Shown: in pieces, positions 14,671 through 22,532 of the stretch
How the letters are laid out: each line of letters opens with the position of its first letter
How positions within the stretch are numbered: position 1 is the stretch's first letter
Assembly: GCA_903873415.1 (NCBI GenBank)
Contig: CAIQOK010000140.1
Coordinates: 1-37,806, forward strand
Direction of reading: 5' to 3'
From: an uncultured Verrucomicrobiota bacterium
GTDB taxonomy: Bacteria; Verrucomicrobiota; Verrucomicrobiia; Limisphaerales; CAIQOK01
DNA length: 37,806 nucleotides
Translations under genes and position numbers: made by a program
Notes under the pieces: model-generated
Database searches by the model: none
The model's input: only the letters and a program-made list of their open reading frames with translations
Told to the model about the DNA's origin: nothing

Positions 14671-17097
14671 GTGTTGATGAGACAGCCGCTGGTCGGGGTG
14701 GCGATGTTTTATGTGGGTGGTTTGCTGCTGGGGAATTTACAGCAACCTCCGCCCCTCTGGCTGCTTACCTCCACACTGTTGCTCTGCCTGACCGCCCTTT
14801 GTCTGGGCAGGCTGCGAGCGGGCCTGATTCCGCCTTTGGCCCTGATGTCGGGTTGGACGGGACTGGTCTGCCACACATCCATTCTTTCCCCGTTGGACCT
14901 GCGCGCTTTTTCAGGTTCCAATCCGGCTCTGGTTACGGTGCGGGGGCGGCTTGAGGAAACGCCCCGGCGAAAACTGCTGATCCGGAATGACCAGGAGCTA
15001 TGGCGCACGCAGGCGGAGCTGAAGATCACAAGTATCCGTCTGGACAAGGACTGGCAGGCGGCGACCGGAAAAATAATGACTCTCAACGCGGGACTTTTGC
15101 CTCCCCTTTTTTTTGCCGGCCAGCAGGTGGAGGTGAGCGGAGTGCTGGCCCCGCCGCCAAGCCCCTTGGCGGAAGGTCTCTTTGACTACCGCACCTACCT
15201 GCGCCGCAGGGGGATTTATTATCAACTCAAGACCGAGAGCGCCAATGATTGGCAGCTGCGCGATCCGGTAAAAAAAAGCCCCCCCTTGAGTGACCGGTTT
15301 CTGGCCTGGGCGCGCGTTGCCCTAGCACGAGGACTCCCGGCAGAAGACGAGGCTTTGCGGTTGGAGTTTGCCCTGACACTGGGCGATAAGACGGTGCTCA
15401 ACGAGGATGTTTCCGAGCCTTTCGTTCAAGCCGCAACCTATCATATTTTTGCCGTCGACGGCCTGCGCATGGGCATCCTGTTTGGAATCTTCTTCACCCT
15501 TCTGCGGGTTGCTCGACTGCCCCGATGGCTGGCAGGAATGCTGCTAATTCCTCTAATCTGGTTTTATGTGGGCCTGACCGGATGGGCGGCGTCAGCGATC
15601 CGCGCGACGGTCATGCTGACCATTGTGATTGCGGGATGGGCCTTGAAGCGCCCTACGGACCTGATCAATTCGCTCTTTGCGGCAGGGCTCGTGATTCTGG
15701 TTTGGGATCCGCAACAACTATTTCAAGCCGGATTCCAGCTCTCCTTTTTTGTGGTGCTTTGCATCATCCTCGTGCTGCCGGCTTTTGACCGGATGGGCCG
15801 GGTCCTGCTCCGGGACGATCCTCTGGTGCCGCAGGAGATGAGGCCGCGCTGGCAGCAGAAGCTCAAAGCTCCGGGCCGGTTTTGCGGGGATTTATTCTGC
15901 ACCTCGCTGGCGGCGTGGCTTGGATCCATCCCGTTGGCGGCCTATTATTTCCATATCATCACCCCGGTTAGCACGCCGGCCAACATTGTGGCGGTGCCGC
16001 TCTGCGCCCTGGTGCTGGCGGCCAACTGGAGCAGCCTTCTGGTGGGGGGCTGCTTTCCACCTGCGGCCCAACTGTTCAACCACGCGGGATGGTTTCTGAT
16101 GGAATCAATCCGTGTGACCAGCCAGTGGTGCGCAGAGTGGCCTGGAGCTTATTTTTATGTTCGAGCCCCCGCTTGGCACACCACCGCATTCTACTACGCG
16201 GTTCTTCTGGCCGTGTTTTCGGGTTGGCTCTTCAAACCCCGCTTTCGAGGCTGGAGGTTTTTCGGACTGATCAGCCTGACTCTGGCTTGGGGCTGGCAGT
16301 GGCAGCGGCAGCGGAGCGCCACGCGCCTGAGCGTGTTGCCGCTCAACGGGGGCAGTGCCGTTTTCTGCCGTTCTGCCGCGGGGGAAAAAACCTGGCTGGC
16401 CGATTGCGGCAACACCAACAGCGTCGAGTTCGTCCTAAAACCCTTCCTGCGGGCGCAGGGCATCAACCATCTTCCGTGCTTGATACTCACGTGCGGCGAG
16501 ACCCGCCAGATGGGCGGAGCGGAGTTGCTTGCAGGACTCTTCACCCCATCCATGATCGCCTCCGGCAGTGCTTCCTTCCGCTCTGCCAACTGCCGCCAAA
16601 TCATCGAACACCTCGCAAAAACAGGGATTCCCATGCGCATGCTCAATCCCGGGGAGACTCTGGGACGCTGGACCGTGGCATCGCCTCCCCGGCAGACGCC
16701 CCTGCCCAGGGCTGCCGACAACACCATGGTCCTTCGCGGGGATTTCCCGGAGGCGCGCGTGCTCTTGCTCTCACAACTGGGCCGGGCCGGCCAGACCGCG
16801 CTGCTAGCCAATGCAATGGATCTGCGGGCGGACATCGTTGTATGCGGGCTGCCCCTCAACGAACCTCCCCTGGGAGAAAACCTCTTAACGGCCATAAACC
16901 CCAAAATAATAATCCTGGTGGACTCTGAATTTCCAGCCCAGTTTCGGGCCGGCACGGCACTGCGAGAACGCCTAAGCCGTCGCGGATGCCGGGTGATCTG
17001 CACCCGAGAGTCCGGGGCGGTGACAATCACCCTTGGGAAGGGTGCTTGGAAAGTTGAAACCATGGACGGTTTATCCGTTTCCAACCCGTCCGACTGA
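14671..17097 (+). CDS. comEC: ComEC/Rec2-type DNA-uptake channel with degenerate lactamase domain
   Basis: This 808-residue protein has the ComEC architecture: N-terminal membrane segments, an OB-like soluble part (VTVRGRLEETP), a polytopic Competence domain (residues about 215-510) and a metallo-beta-lactamase-like C-terminal domain. From the family it forms the inner-membrane channel for single-stranded DNA in natural transformation. Two key sites differ from the norm. The channel motif usually read as H-x-x-A-V-S-G-L is HIFAVDGL. In the C-terminal domain the T-H-x-D-x-D-H metal motif has become Thr607 to Gly616 TCGETRQMGG, with no His, so nuclease activity in that domain seems lost. The start is GTG 14671, or ATG 14677 with the GGTGG stretch upstream. 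It follows the vanZ-like gene by 21 bp. Confidence 0.88.
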   Translation: MLMRQPLVGVAMFYVGGLLLGNLQQPPPLWLLTSTLLLCLTALCLGRLRAGLIPPLALMSGWTGLVCHTSILSPLDLRAFSGSNPALVTVRGRLEETPRRKLLIRNDQELWRTQAELKITSIRLDKDWQAATGKIMTLNAGLLPPLFFAGQQVEVSGVLAPPPSPLAEGLFDYRTYLRRRGIYYQLKTESANDWQLRDPVKKSPPLSDRFLAWARVALARGLPAEDEALRLEFALTLGDKTVLNEDVSEPFVQAATYHIFAVDGLRMGILFGIFFTLLRVARLPRWLAGMLLIPLIWFYVGLTGWAASAIRATVMLTIVIAGWALKRPTDLINSLFAAGLVILVWDPQQLFQAGFQLSFFVVLCIILVLPAFDRMGRVLLRDDPLVPQEMRPRWQQKLKAPGRFCGDLFCTSLAAWLGSIPLAAYYFHIITPVSTPANIVAVPLCALVLAANWSSLLVGGCFPPAAQLFNHAGWFLMESIRVTSQWCAEWPGAYFYVRAPAWHTTAFYYAVLLAVFSGWLFKPRFRGWRFFGLISLTLAWGWQWQRQRSATRLSVLPLNGGSAVFCRSAAGEKTWLADCGNTNSVEFVLKPFLRAQGINHLPCLILTCGETRQMGGAELLAGLFTPSMIASGSASFRSANCRQIIEHLAKTGIPMRMLNPGETLGRWTVASPPRQTPLPRAADNTMVLRGDFPEARVLLLSQLGRAGQTALLANAMDLRADIVVCGLPLNEPPLGENLLTAINPKIIILVDSEFPAQFRAGTALRERLSRRGCRVICTRESGAVTITLGKGAWKVETMDGLSVSNPSD

Positions 17098-17479
17098 TGG
17101 CTTCCCCCGGATGCGAACTTGCCACCCGGACGAGCCGTGACAAAGTGTTTTCTGGAAACCGGGTTTACTACGGACTGCTTCTCCCCCGGAATTTCCTCCC
17201 CGGCTTGGCAGGACGGACGGGTTGCTGGCAGGATGTTGAAAGCCTTTTAAAAAGACCCACGCACCCAAAACGAATGGTTTTGCAGGGTAAAGGCCGGAAA
17301 ACCAATCTCAAAATCGGCTCCTAGGCATTTGAACGCGCCTGTGCTAGGATGGGGACATCACGAACATTGCGGCACCAGCAGCCGTCAAATTGCTTTCATG
17401 AAAGGAGCCAGGAACAGAGTGCAAGATTTTGGGCGACCACAACGGCGGCAGTCCGCCAAAACAAAAACAGTAGCATACC
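17098..17479. other. Gene-free spacer of about 380 bp
   Basis: There is no convincing coding frame, tRNA or RNA gene. A loose inverted repeat (GGTTTT near 17275 and AAAACC near 17300) has a long loop and no T-run, so I do not call it a terminator. The promoter of the CBS-domain gene presumably lies in the right part but no good box pair was found. Confidence 0.45.
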
Positions 17480-17926
17480 ATGCCCTGCACAAACACCATC
17501 AGCGAAATCCTTAAACTCAAGGGTTCCCATGTCTGGAGCATCTCCCCGGAATCAACAGTCTTTGAGGCCATCAAGATGATGGCCGAGAAAGATGTGGGGG
17601 CGCTGCTGGTCACAGAAGGGAATAAGCTTCTTGGACTGGTCACGGAACGGGACTACACGCGCAAGATCGCCCTCAAGGGAAGATCCTCCAAGGAGGTTAA
17701 AGTGCGCGGGATCCTTTCCGAACGCCTGGTGGCTGTGAGCCCTGCCCACAAGGTCGAGGACTGCATGCGACTGATGACGGAAAACCGGGTCCGGCATCTG
17801 CCGGTTCTGGAGGCGGGCATCATCCAAGGCCTGGTGTCAATCGGGGATTTGGTCAACTCGATCATCTCCGAGCAGGACACCACCATTCATCAACTGCAAA
17901 CCTACATCAGCGGCCACCCGGCCTGA
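17480..17926 (+). CDS. Two-CBS-domain protein
   Basis: The 148-residue protein is almost entirely a tandem CBS pair. The first copy spans about residues 10-65 (VFEAIKMMAEKDVGALLVTEGNKLLGLVTERDYTRKI) and the second about 75-130 (VEDCMRLMTENRVRHLPVLEAGIIQGLVSIGDLVNSII). Such stand-alone pairs bind adenine nucleotides and act as regulatory or energy-sensing modules. The partner is unknown, since neighbours on both sides are unrelated and the next gene faces the other way. The ATG at 17480 has no Shine-Dalgarno sequence. Confidence 0.85.
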   Translation: MPCTNTISEILKLKGSHVWSISPESTVFEAIKMMAEKDVGALLVTEGNKLLGLVTERDYTRKIALKGRSSKEVKVRGILSERLVAVSPAHKVEDCMRLMTENRVRHLPVLEAGIIQGLVSIGDLVNSIISEQDTTIHQLQTYISGHPA

Positions 17927-18118
17927 AAAGAGATTCGGCACGAACGGTGGAGGGACCCCGCCGGAAATGGAATTTCAATGCCAACCCGGCGGAAAAGACT
18001 CCCTGTTCAAGCAATGCTTTAATTGAAAAACCGGGGGTGATCCATTGTTTTGCCGTGGGCGGGCAAGCCGGAGTCGACTGCTTTTCAAAGCGGCCCCGGG
18101 AGCGGAGACCGCAGCAAT

Positions 18119-18475
18119 TCAACTGCGCGACTGGGTTCGCCCCAGGGCAACCGAAACATAGCGGGCTTCCTTGATGGGGAATTTTTTCACCTCCACATTC
18201 ACGGTCAGCGGCTTGTATTTGACCATAATCAGGTCGGCGAGATTAGCCGTGAGCTTTTCAATCAACTTCCAACTGCGCCGTTCGCCGTAGTGCAGCAGCT
18301 CCTGGGCGAGATCGTAATAATTGATGGTCTTCTCCAGGCGGTCACTCACTTCGGCAGCAACCGTATCGGCAGTCATGTCGATTGTCAGCAGGAGCCGCTG
18401 GGGCCGGCTGCGCTCCTCATCGGTGATGCCCACGTGATAAAAAACTTCCAGATCAACAATGCTGATTCGCGACAT
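18119..18475 (-). CDS. folB: Dihydroneopterin aldolase
   Basis: The 118-residue protein is the size of FolB and has its motifs: IVDLEVFYHVGITDEER with the substrate-binding Glu, INYYDLAQELLHYGERRSWKLIEKLTANLADL, and VEVKKFPI with the catalytic Lys. It cleaves 7,8-dihydroneopterin to 6-hydroxymethyl-7,8-dihydropterin and glycolaldehyde in folate synthesis. It starts 16 bp after the end of the HAD-Nudix fusion gene on the same strand, which strongly suggests one operon. The fusion's two domains match the two chemical steps that precede FolB. Confidence 0.9.
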   Translation of the reverse strand: MSRISIVDLEVFYHVGITDEERSRPQRLLLTIDMTADTVAAEVSDRLEKTINYYDLAQELLHYGERRSWKLIEKLTANLADLIMVKYKPLTVNVEVKKFPIKEARYVSVALGRTQSRS

Positions 18476-18491
18476 AAAATTTCCAATATTT

Positions 18492-19559
18492 TCAACTTTT
18501 GCCCGAAACGCTGAGCAGGAGCAGCCGGGTAGGCTGGTTGACCGGCAGATCCAGCGCCTGCTTTGGACTGACCCAGCGGAATTCTTGGGCTTCTTCGTTC
18601 AGAACCACCTGAGCGACGCCCGCGGCCCGGCATGTATAATTGAGCAATATGAAATGCGCATCACGATAAAACTCTCGTGACGCGATGCAATCCTGAACCA
18701 ATACAAACCGGATATACCCCACCTCCAGCCCGGTTTCCTCCAGCAGTTCGCGGCGCAGGGCGTCCTCGGAAGTCTCGCCCCGTTTGATCTTGCCGCCGGG
18801 GATTCCCCACAAATCGGACCACTTGTGAGTGCGAACCAGCAGGACCTGTCCGGCGTCATTGAAAACAAGCCCGCCGACCGTGGGAATGGGATGCGCATCT
18901 TTGGCGACGCCAAGGGACGCCGGGGACAACCTCATCCCATTGTCCTCCAACAGGAACTTCAACTCCCCCAGATGCTCCACAATCAGATCAGGTCCGGCGG
19001 CGCGCAATTGCTCCAGGGTGTTGTAACCCGTGAGGACCGCGCAGGATTGAATGCCGCCGTGCCGCGCGGTTTCAATATCATGCCGCATATCGCCCACAAA
19101 GAGGGTCTCCTCCGGCGTCAGGGAATGCCTGGCCAGGATCTCATGAATTTTCTCCCGCTTGTCCCGGACATCCAAGTAAGCGGTGTCGAGGAACTCGCCA
19201 AATCCGGTCGCCGCCGCCTGTAGGGCGAAGTGCTCGTGATGCACCGTGCTGAGCAAAAAAGTGCGCATCCCCCGGGCACGGCAGAACTGAAGGAAGTCCA
19301 GCGCATGGGGCAGCGGGCAAACCGAAGCCTGCACCTGGCGGAATTTGGAATGGAACCAGTCCTCCAGCTGCGGCAGCGGGATATGCGGCGTATGCCGCTG
19401 ATAAAAGCCGGTGAACGGCAGAGCGAACTCGGAACGAAACGCCTCGAGCGACAATTCCGCGCACCGCGCCTGAGCCAGCACGAAATTGGTGGCCTGCCAG
19501 ACCGCAGGCAGGTCGTCCACCAGGGTGCCGGACCAGTCAAAGATAATATTGCGAACCAC
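18492..19559 (-). CDS. HAD phosphatase-Nudix hydrolase fusion, candidate dihydroneopterin triphosphate dephosphorylase
   Basis: This 355-residue protein joins two hydrolase domains. Residues 1 to about 205 are a HAD domain with DWSGTLVDD (nucleophile Asp8), LLSTVHH (motif II), a Lys in RDKREK and VGDMRHDIETA (motif IV). Residues about 225-350 are a Nudix domain with a complete Nudix box, GKIKRGE then RRELLEETGL (GX5EX7REUXEEXGU), at about 254-276. The general acid position of HAD motif I, usually Asp, is Ser10. It is directly upstream of folB. A Nudix pyrophosphatase and a monophosphatase are what is needed to turn dihydroneopterin triphosphate into dihydroneopterin, so a folate role is a reasonable inference, though unproven. 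The alternative is general house-cleaning of nucleotides. The start is GTG 19559, six bases after a TACACT -10 box. Confidence 0.85.
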   Translation of the reverse strand: MVRNIIFDWSGTLVDDLPAVWQATNFVLAQARCAELSLEAFRSEFALPFTGFYQRHTPHIPLPQLEDWFHSKFRQVQASVCPLPHALDFLQFCRARGMRTFLLSTVHHEHFALQAAATGFGEFLDTAYLDVRDKREKIHEILARHSLTPEETLFVGDMRHDIETARHGGIQSCAVLTGYNTLEQLRAAGPDLIVEHLGELKFLLEDNGMRLSPASLGVAKDAHPIPTVGGLVFNDAGQVLLVRTHKWSDLWGIPGGKIKRGETSEDALRRELLEETGLEVGYIRFVLVQDCIASREFYRDAHFILLNYTCRAAGVAQVVLNEEAQEFRWVSPKQALDLPVNQPTRLLLLSVSGKS

Positions 19560-19565
19560 GCGCGG

Positions 19566-19593
19566 AGTGTAGCCGTCCGGGGCGGAGAGGCAA
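19566..19593 (-). promoter_or_regulatory. Promoter of the HAD-Nudix/folB unit
   Basis: On the minus strand TTGCCT (19588-19593), a 16-bp spacer and TACACT (19566-19571) end six bases before GTG 19559. A leaderless message is predicted. Confidence 0.45.
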
Positions 19594-19646
19594 CAGAATC
19601 AAAAGACGCTTTCGCTGCCGGCGCCCAAACGCCACAATGCGTGAAG

Positions 19647-20210
19647 ATGTTGATCGCCTTTCACAAACCCTACGGCGTGCTGTCCCAATTCACACCCGAC
19701 GGCTCGCCCAACCGTTCTCTGGCAGAATTCGCCTTCCCGAAAAATGTCTACCCTGTCGGCCGCTTGGACGCCGACTCGGAAGGATTGCTTCTGTTAAGCG
19801 ACGAACCCGGATTAAATGAGATCCTGCTCCATCCCCGCCACGCTCATGAGCGTGAATATTGGGTGGAGGTGGAAAACGTCCCCACGCCCGACGCCTTGAT
19901 CCAGCTTGAGCAAGGCGTTGTCCTTCAGGGCCGGAAAACCCTGCCCTGCCGAGCCCGGCGAATCGAGCCCCAACCGGAACCGCCCCCCCGGGTCCCCCCA
20001 ATCCGCTTTCGCAAGACCGTGCCGACCTGCTGGCTTGCACTCGAGTTAATCGAGGGAAAAAACAGGCAGGTGCGCCGGATGACCGCCGCCATCGGACACC
20101 CGACACTGCGGCTGCTGCGGGTCCGGATCGGCCGCTATGAGCTGGTCGGACTGCCGCCCGGAAGCTGGAAAGTTCTCGTGCCGCAGGATCGCCAGCTGGC
20201 CCTGAGCTGA
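19647..20210 (+). CDS. rluE: 23S rRNA pseudouridine synthase, RluE type
   Basis: The 187-residue protein is a short RsuA-family synthase without an S4 domain. It begins LIAFHKPYGVLSQFT and carries the catalytic Asp in GRLDADSEGLLLLSD. Its C-terminal PPIRFRKTVPTCWLALELIEG and NRQVRRMTAAIGHPTLRLLR closely follow E. coli RluE, which makes pseudouridine 2457 in 23S rRNA. The frame is open far upstream, but that portion is antisense to the HAD-Nudix gene. ATG 19647 (or GTG 19641) directly precedes the first conserved strand. It is divergent from the HAD-Nudix/folB unit with an 87-bp gap. Confidence 0.9.
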   Translation: MLIAFHKPYGVLSQFTPDGSPNRSLAEFAFPKNVYPVGRLDADSEGLLLLSDEPGLNEILLHPRHAHEREYWVEVENVPTPDALIQLEQGVVLQGRKTLPCRARRIEPQPEPPPRVPPIRFRKTVPTCWLALELIEGKNRQVRRMTAAIGHPTLRLLRVRIGRYELVGLPPGSWKVLVPQDRQLALS

Positions 20211-20251
20211 TTTAAAAACAGCCGAGCGCTGTCCTTGAGCGCAAAGGCTGT
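20211..20251 (-). terminator. Intrinsic terminator of the two-helix membrane protein gene
   Basis: Read on the minus strand, ACAGCC pairs with GGCTGT around an inner GCGC/GCGC stem, followed by TTTTAAA. There is no T-run on the plus side, so it serves the minus-strand gene ending at 20260. Confidence 0.6.
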
Positions 20252-20259
20252 GGATTGAC

Positions 20260-20475
20260 TTAGACCCGGCCTCGCAACAGATAGATGAGTGAAATCAGCG
20301 CAAGCGAGACCAAGGACATTGCCAGAGCGGATGAAATAAAGTAGGAAAACCCGATCAGGGCGAGGCCACCGAACAAGGGCAACATCTCCTTTTGTTTCCA
20401 GCCGTAAGCCGCAAAACCGGAGCCCACCGAGCCCCAGACAAGCGATGCGATCAGTGTGTTTGAGTCAAAATTCAT
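20260..20475 (-). CDS. Small two-helix inner-membrane protein
   Basis: The 71-residue protein has two or three hydrophobic stretches (LIASLVWGSVGSGFAAYGW; LPLFGGLALIGFSYFI; SLVSLALISLIYLL) and ends in a basic RGRV. It resembles small conserved hypothetical membrane proteins found across Gram-negative bacteria. No function can be assigned. It is supported as a real gene by a GAGG eight bases before the ATG and by its own intrinsic terminator. It stands alone, convergent with rluE. Confidence 0.65.
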   Translation of the reverse strand: MNFDSNTLIASLVWGSVGSGFAAYGWKQKEMLPLFGGLALIGFSYFISSALAMSLVSLALISLIYLLRGRV

Positions 20476-20588
20476 CGGGCTGCCTCGACGGATTGAATAT
20501 CGGACGGGGCTTTATGACCCGCACACTTTACAATCCGTCGTGACTTGCGGCCAGAACTCATTTAATGTGGCGCGCAAAAGAAGCGTTC

Positions 20589-20882
20589 ATGTCCGTTCCA
20601 AATTATTTGCATGAGCAGGTCGGCGGGGTGTTGCTCTCGATCAAGCTTCAGCCGCGGGCTTCGGCAAATGAGATAGGCCAACCGCTTGGAGACGAACTGC
20701 GCGTCAAAGTCACCGCCCCGCCAGTGGATGCGGCCGCCAATGAGGCTTTAATACGGCTGCTGGCCGACAAATTGGGCTGCGCCCGCGGCCGGGTGGAAAT
20801 CTTGCGCGGCCGGACCTCGCGGCATAAGACGCTCAAGCTGCACGGTTTAACGGCGGCAGAAACCCTCAAACTGCTGGGGTGA
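20589..20882 (+). CDS. DUF167/YggU-family protein
   Basis: The 97-residue protein matches the small DUF167 family: LLSIKLQPRASANEI near the start, ELRVKVTAPPVDAAANEALIRLLA in the middle, and VEILRGRTSRHKTLKL at the end. The family is widespread and of unknown function. ATG 20589 is chosen because conserved sequence begins shortly after it; ATG 20565 would add eight residues. It precedes the leuC-type gene by about 145 bp, with its own promoter in between, so the two are probably separate units. Confidence 0.8.
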   Translation: MSVPNYLHEQVGGVLLSIKLQPRASANEIGQPLGDELRVKVTAPPVDAAANEALIRLLADKLGCARGRVEILRGRTSRHKTLKLHGLTAAETLKLLG

Positions 20883-20992
20883 GAGGAGGGAAGCCCTGGG
20901 GTGGCGGATAGCCTGATGCGCAAACCGGCATTCCCTCCTTGGTATCCCGGCTCAGCGAAGCGCCGCGGCCCTCAATGAATCCATGTTCCCGG

Positions 20993-21021
20993 TTGAACTC
21001 ATCCCCGGCCTTGGTTAACAT
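20993..21021 (+). promoter_or_regulatory. Promoter of the leuC-type gene
   Basis: TTGAAC (20993-20998), a 17-bp spacer and TAACAT (21016-21021) end seven bases before ATG 21029, again predicting a leaderless or nearly leaderless message. Confidence 0.45.
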
Positions 21022-21028
21022 CAGGCCC

Positions 21029-22402
21029 ATGACGTTGACAGAAAAGATTCTGGCACGCGCGGCGGGCAAGGCCAGCGTCCAGGCAGGCGACAATATTTGG
21101 GTGAACGCGGACGTGCTGATGACGCACGATGTCTGCGGACCGGGCACCATAGGAGTGTTCAAGCGCGAATTCGGCAGGGACGCCAAAGTCTGGGACAAAA
21201 CCCGGGTGGTCATCATTCCGGATCACTACATTTTCACCGCCGATTCCAAATCCAATCGGAATGTGGATATCCTCCGGGAATTCGTGAAGGAGCAGGGTAT
21301 CGAGTATTTCTACGACGTGATTGACGACCCGAATGGCAGCTGGGTCTATGACGCGGCCAAAGGCAACCGTCAGCGCCAGTATGGCTCGCGCTATGCCGGG
21401 GTCTGCCACACCGCCCTGCCCGCCAAGGGCCACACGCGGCCGGGGGAAATCCTCTTTGGCACCGACTCGCACACCTGCATGGCGGGCGCGTTCAACCAGT
21501 TCGCCACCGGCATCGGCAACACCGACGCGGGGTTTGTTCTGGGCACGGGCAAGCTGCTCATCAAGGTTCCAGAAACCATGCGTTTCCGGCTGGAAGGACG
21601 ACTGCAACCCGGGGTCATGGCCAAGGACGTCATTCTCCACTGCATTGGAGAGATCGGGTTTGACGGAGCGACCTATCGGGCGATGCAGTTCGACGGCCCC
21701 GGCGTTGCCTCTCTTTCGATGGATGACCGAATGACAATCGCCAACATGGCGATTGAGGCTGGAGGCAAGAACGCCATTTTCCCCTTCGATTCCCGCACGG
21801 CCGAATACGTCGACGCCCGGGTCAAGCTCAACGGCACGAAGGCCGGCTACCAACCGGTGGAGGCGGACCGAGACCAAACCTTTGTTTACGAGCTGGTGGT
21901 GGACTTGGACCAGCTCGAACCAACCGTGGCCTGCCATCCCGATCCGGGCCAGCGAAAGAAGGCCAAGGACATGGATATGAAACTGGACCGGGCATATGTG
22001 GGCTCCTGCACGGGCGGCAAGACCAGCGATTTTGTGGAGTTTGCCCGGGTGCTGCGCGGCAAAAAAGTGGTCATCGATACCTTTGGAGTTCCTGCCACGC
22101 CGGAGATTGTCCGCGATCTGCAAACAACCTATTGGGGGAGCCAGACCATTTGGGACGTGATGGTAAGCGCCGGGGTGCAAATGACCGAAAACGCCGGCTG
22201 CGCCGCGTGCCTCGGCGGCCCCGTCGACACCTTCGGCCGCATCAACAAATCCGGCATCAAGTGCATCAGCGCGACCAACCGCAATTTTCCCGGCCGCATG
22301 GGTGACAAGGAATCCCAGGTCTTTCTCGCCTCGCCCGCCACGGTCGCCGCCAGCGCCCTGACGGGCCGGGTCACCGACCCGCGCGGTCATTTGGGCAACT
22401 AA
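21029..22402 (+). CDS. leuC: 3-isopropylmalate dehydratase large subunit (aconitase family)
   Basis: The 457-residue protein is an aconitase-superfamily large subunit with the 4Fe-4S ligands Cys327 (GSCTGG), Cys391 and Cys394 (NAGCAAC), and the family's GTDSHTC and TGKLLIKVPETMRF segments. The expected role is isomerisation of 2- to 3-isopropylmalate in leucine synthesis. The LeuC/HacA branch also holds homoaconitase and citraconate/methylmalate dehydratases, which motifs alone cannot separate. The usual small-subunit gene leuD is not next to it or elsewhere in this window. A longer frame from 20939 is unlikely since it begins before the promoter. The next gene is unrelated. Confidence 0.85.
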   Translation: MTLTEKILARAAGKASVQAGDNIWVNADVLMTHDVCGPGTIGVFKREFGRDAKVWDKTRVVIIPDHYIFTADSKSNRNVDILREFVKEQGIEYFYDVIDDPNGSWVYDAAKGNRQRQYGSRYAGVCHTALPAKGHTRPGEILFGTDSHTCMAGAFNQFATGIGNTDAGFVLGTGKLLIKVPETMRFRLEGRLQPGVMAKDVILHCIGEIGFDGATYRAMQFDGPGVASLSMDDRMTIANMAIEAGGKNAIFPFDSRTAEYVDARVKLNGTKAGYQPVEADRDQTFVYELVVDLDQLEPTVACHPDPGQRKKAKDMDMKLDRAYVGSCTGGKTSDFVEFARVLRGKKVVIDTFGVPATPEIVRDLQTTYWGSQTIWDVMVSAGVQMTENAGCAACLGGPVDTFGRINKSGIKCISATNRNFPGRMGDKESQVFLASPATVAASALTGRVTDPRGHLGN

Positions 22403-22532
22403 AAAACCACCACCCTCCCCGCAATGAGTACCGGAGTCAACCTGACCGGAAGAAAAGCCGGATGGCGATGGCGGATCGCCGCGTCCACGGCCTGTTTGAG
22501 CAGTTGACGTGACCTTATGGGAGTTTTTTTAG

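Noticed and set aside
17958-17992. CCGCCGG/CCGGCGG inverted repeat with 21-base loop after the CBS gene
   Set aside because: Only a 7-bp stem with a long loop and no T-run on either strand; likely chance in GC-rich DNA.
19230-19646. Long N-terminal extension of the rluE frame
   Set aside because: It is antisense to the HAD-Nudix gene, and RluE proteins begin at the HKPYGVL region.
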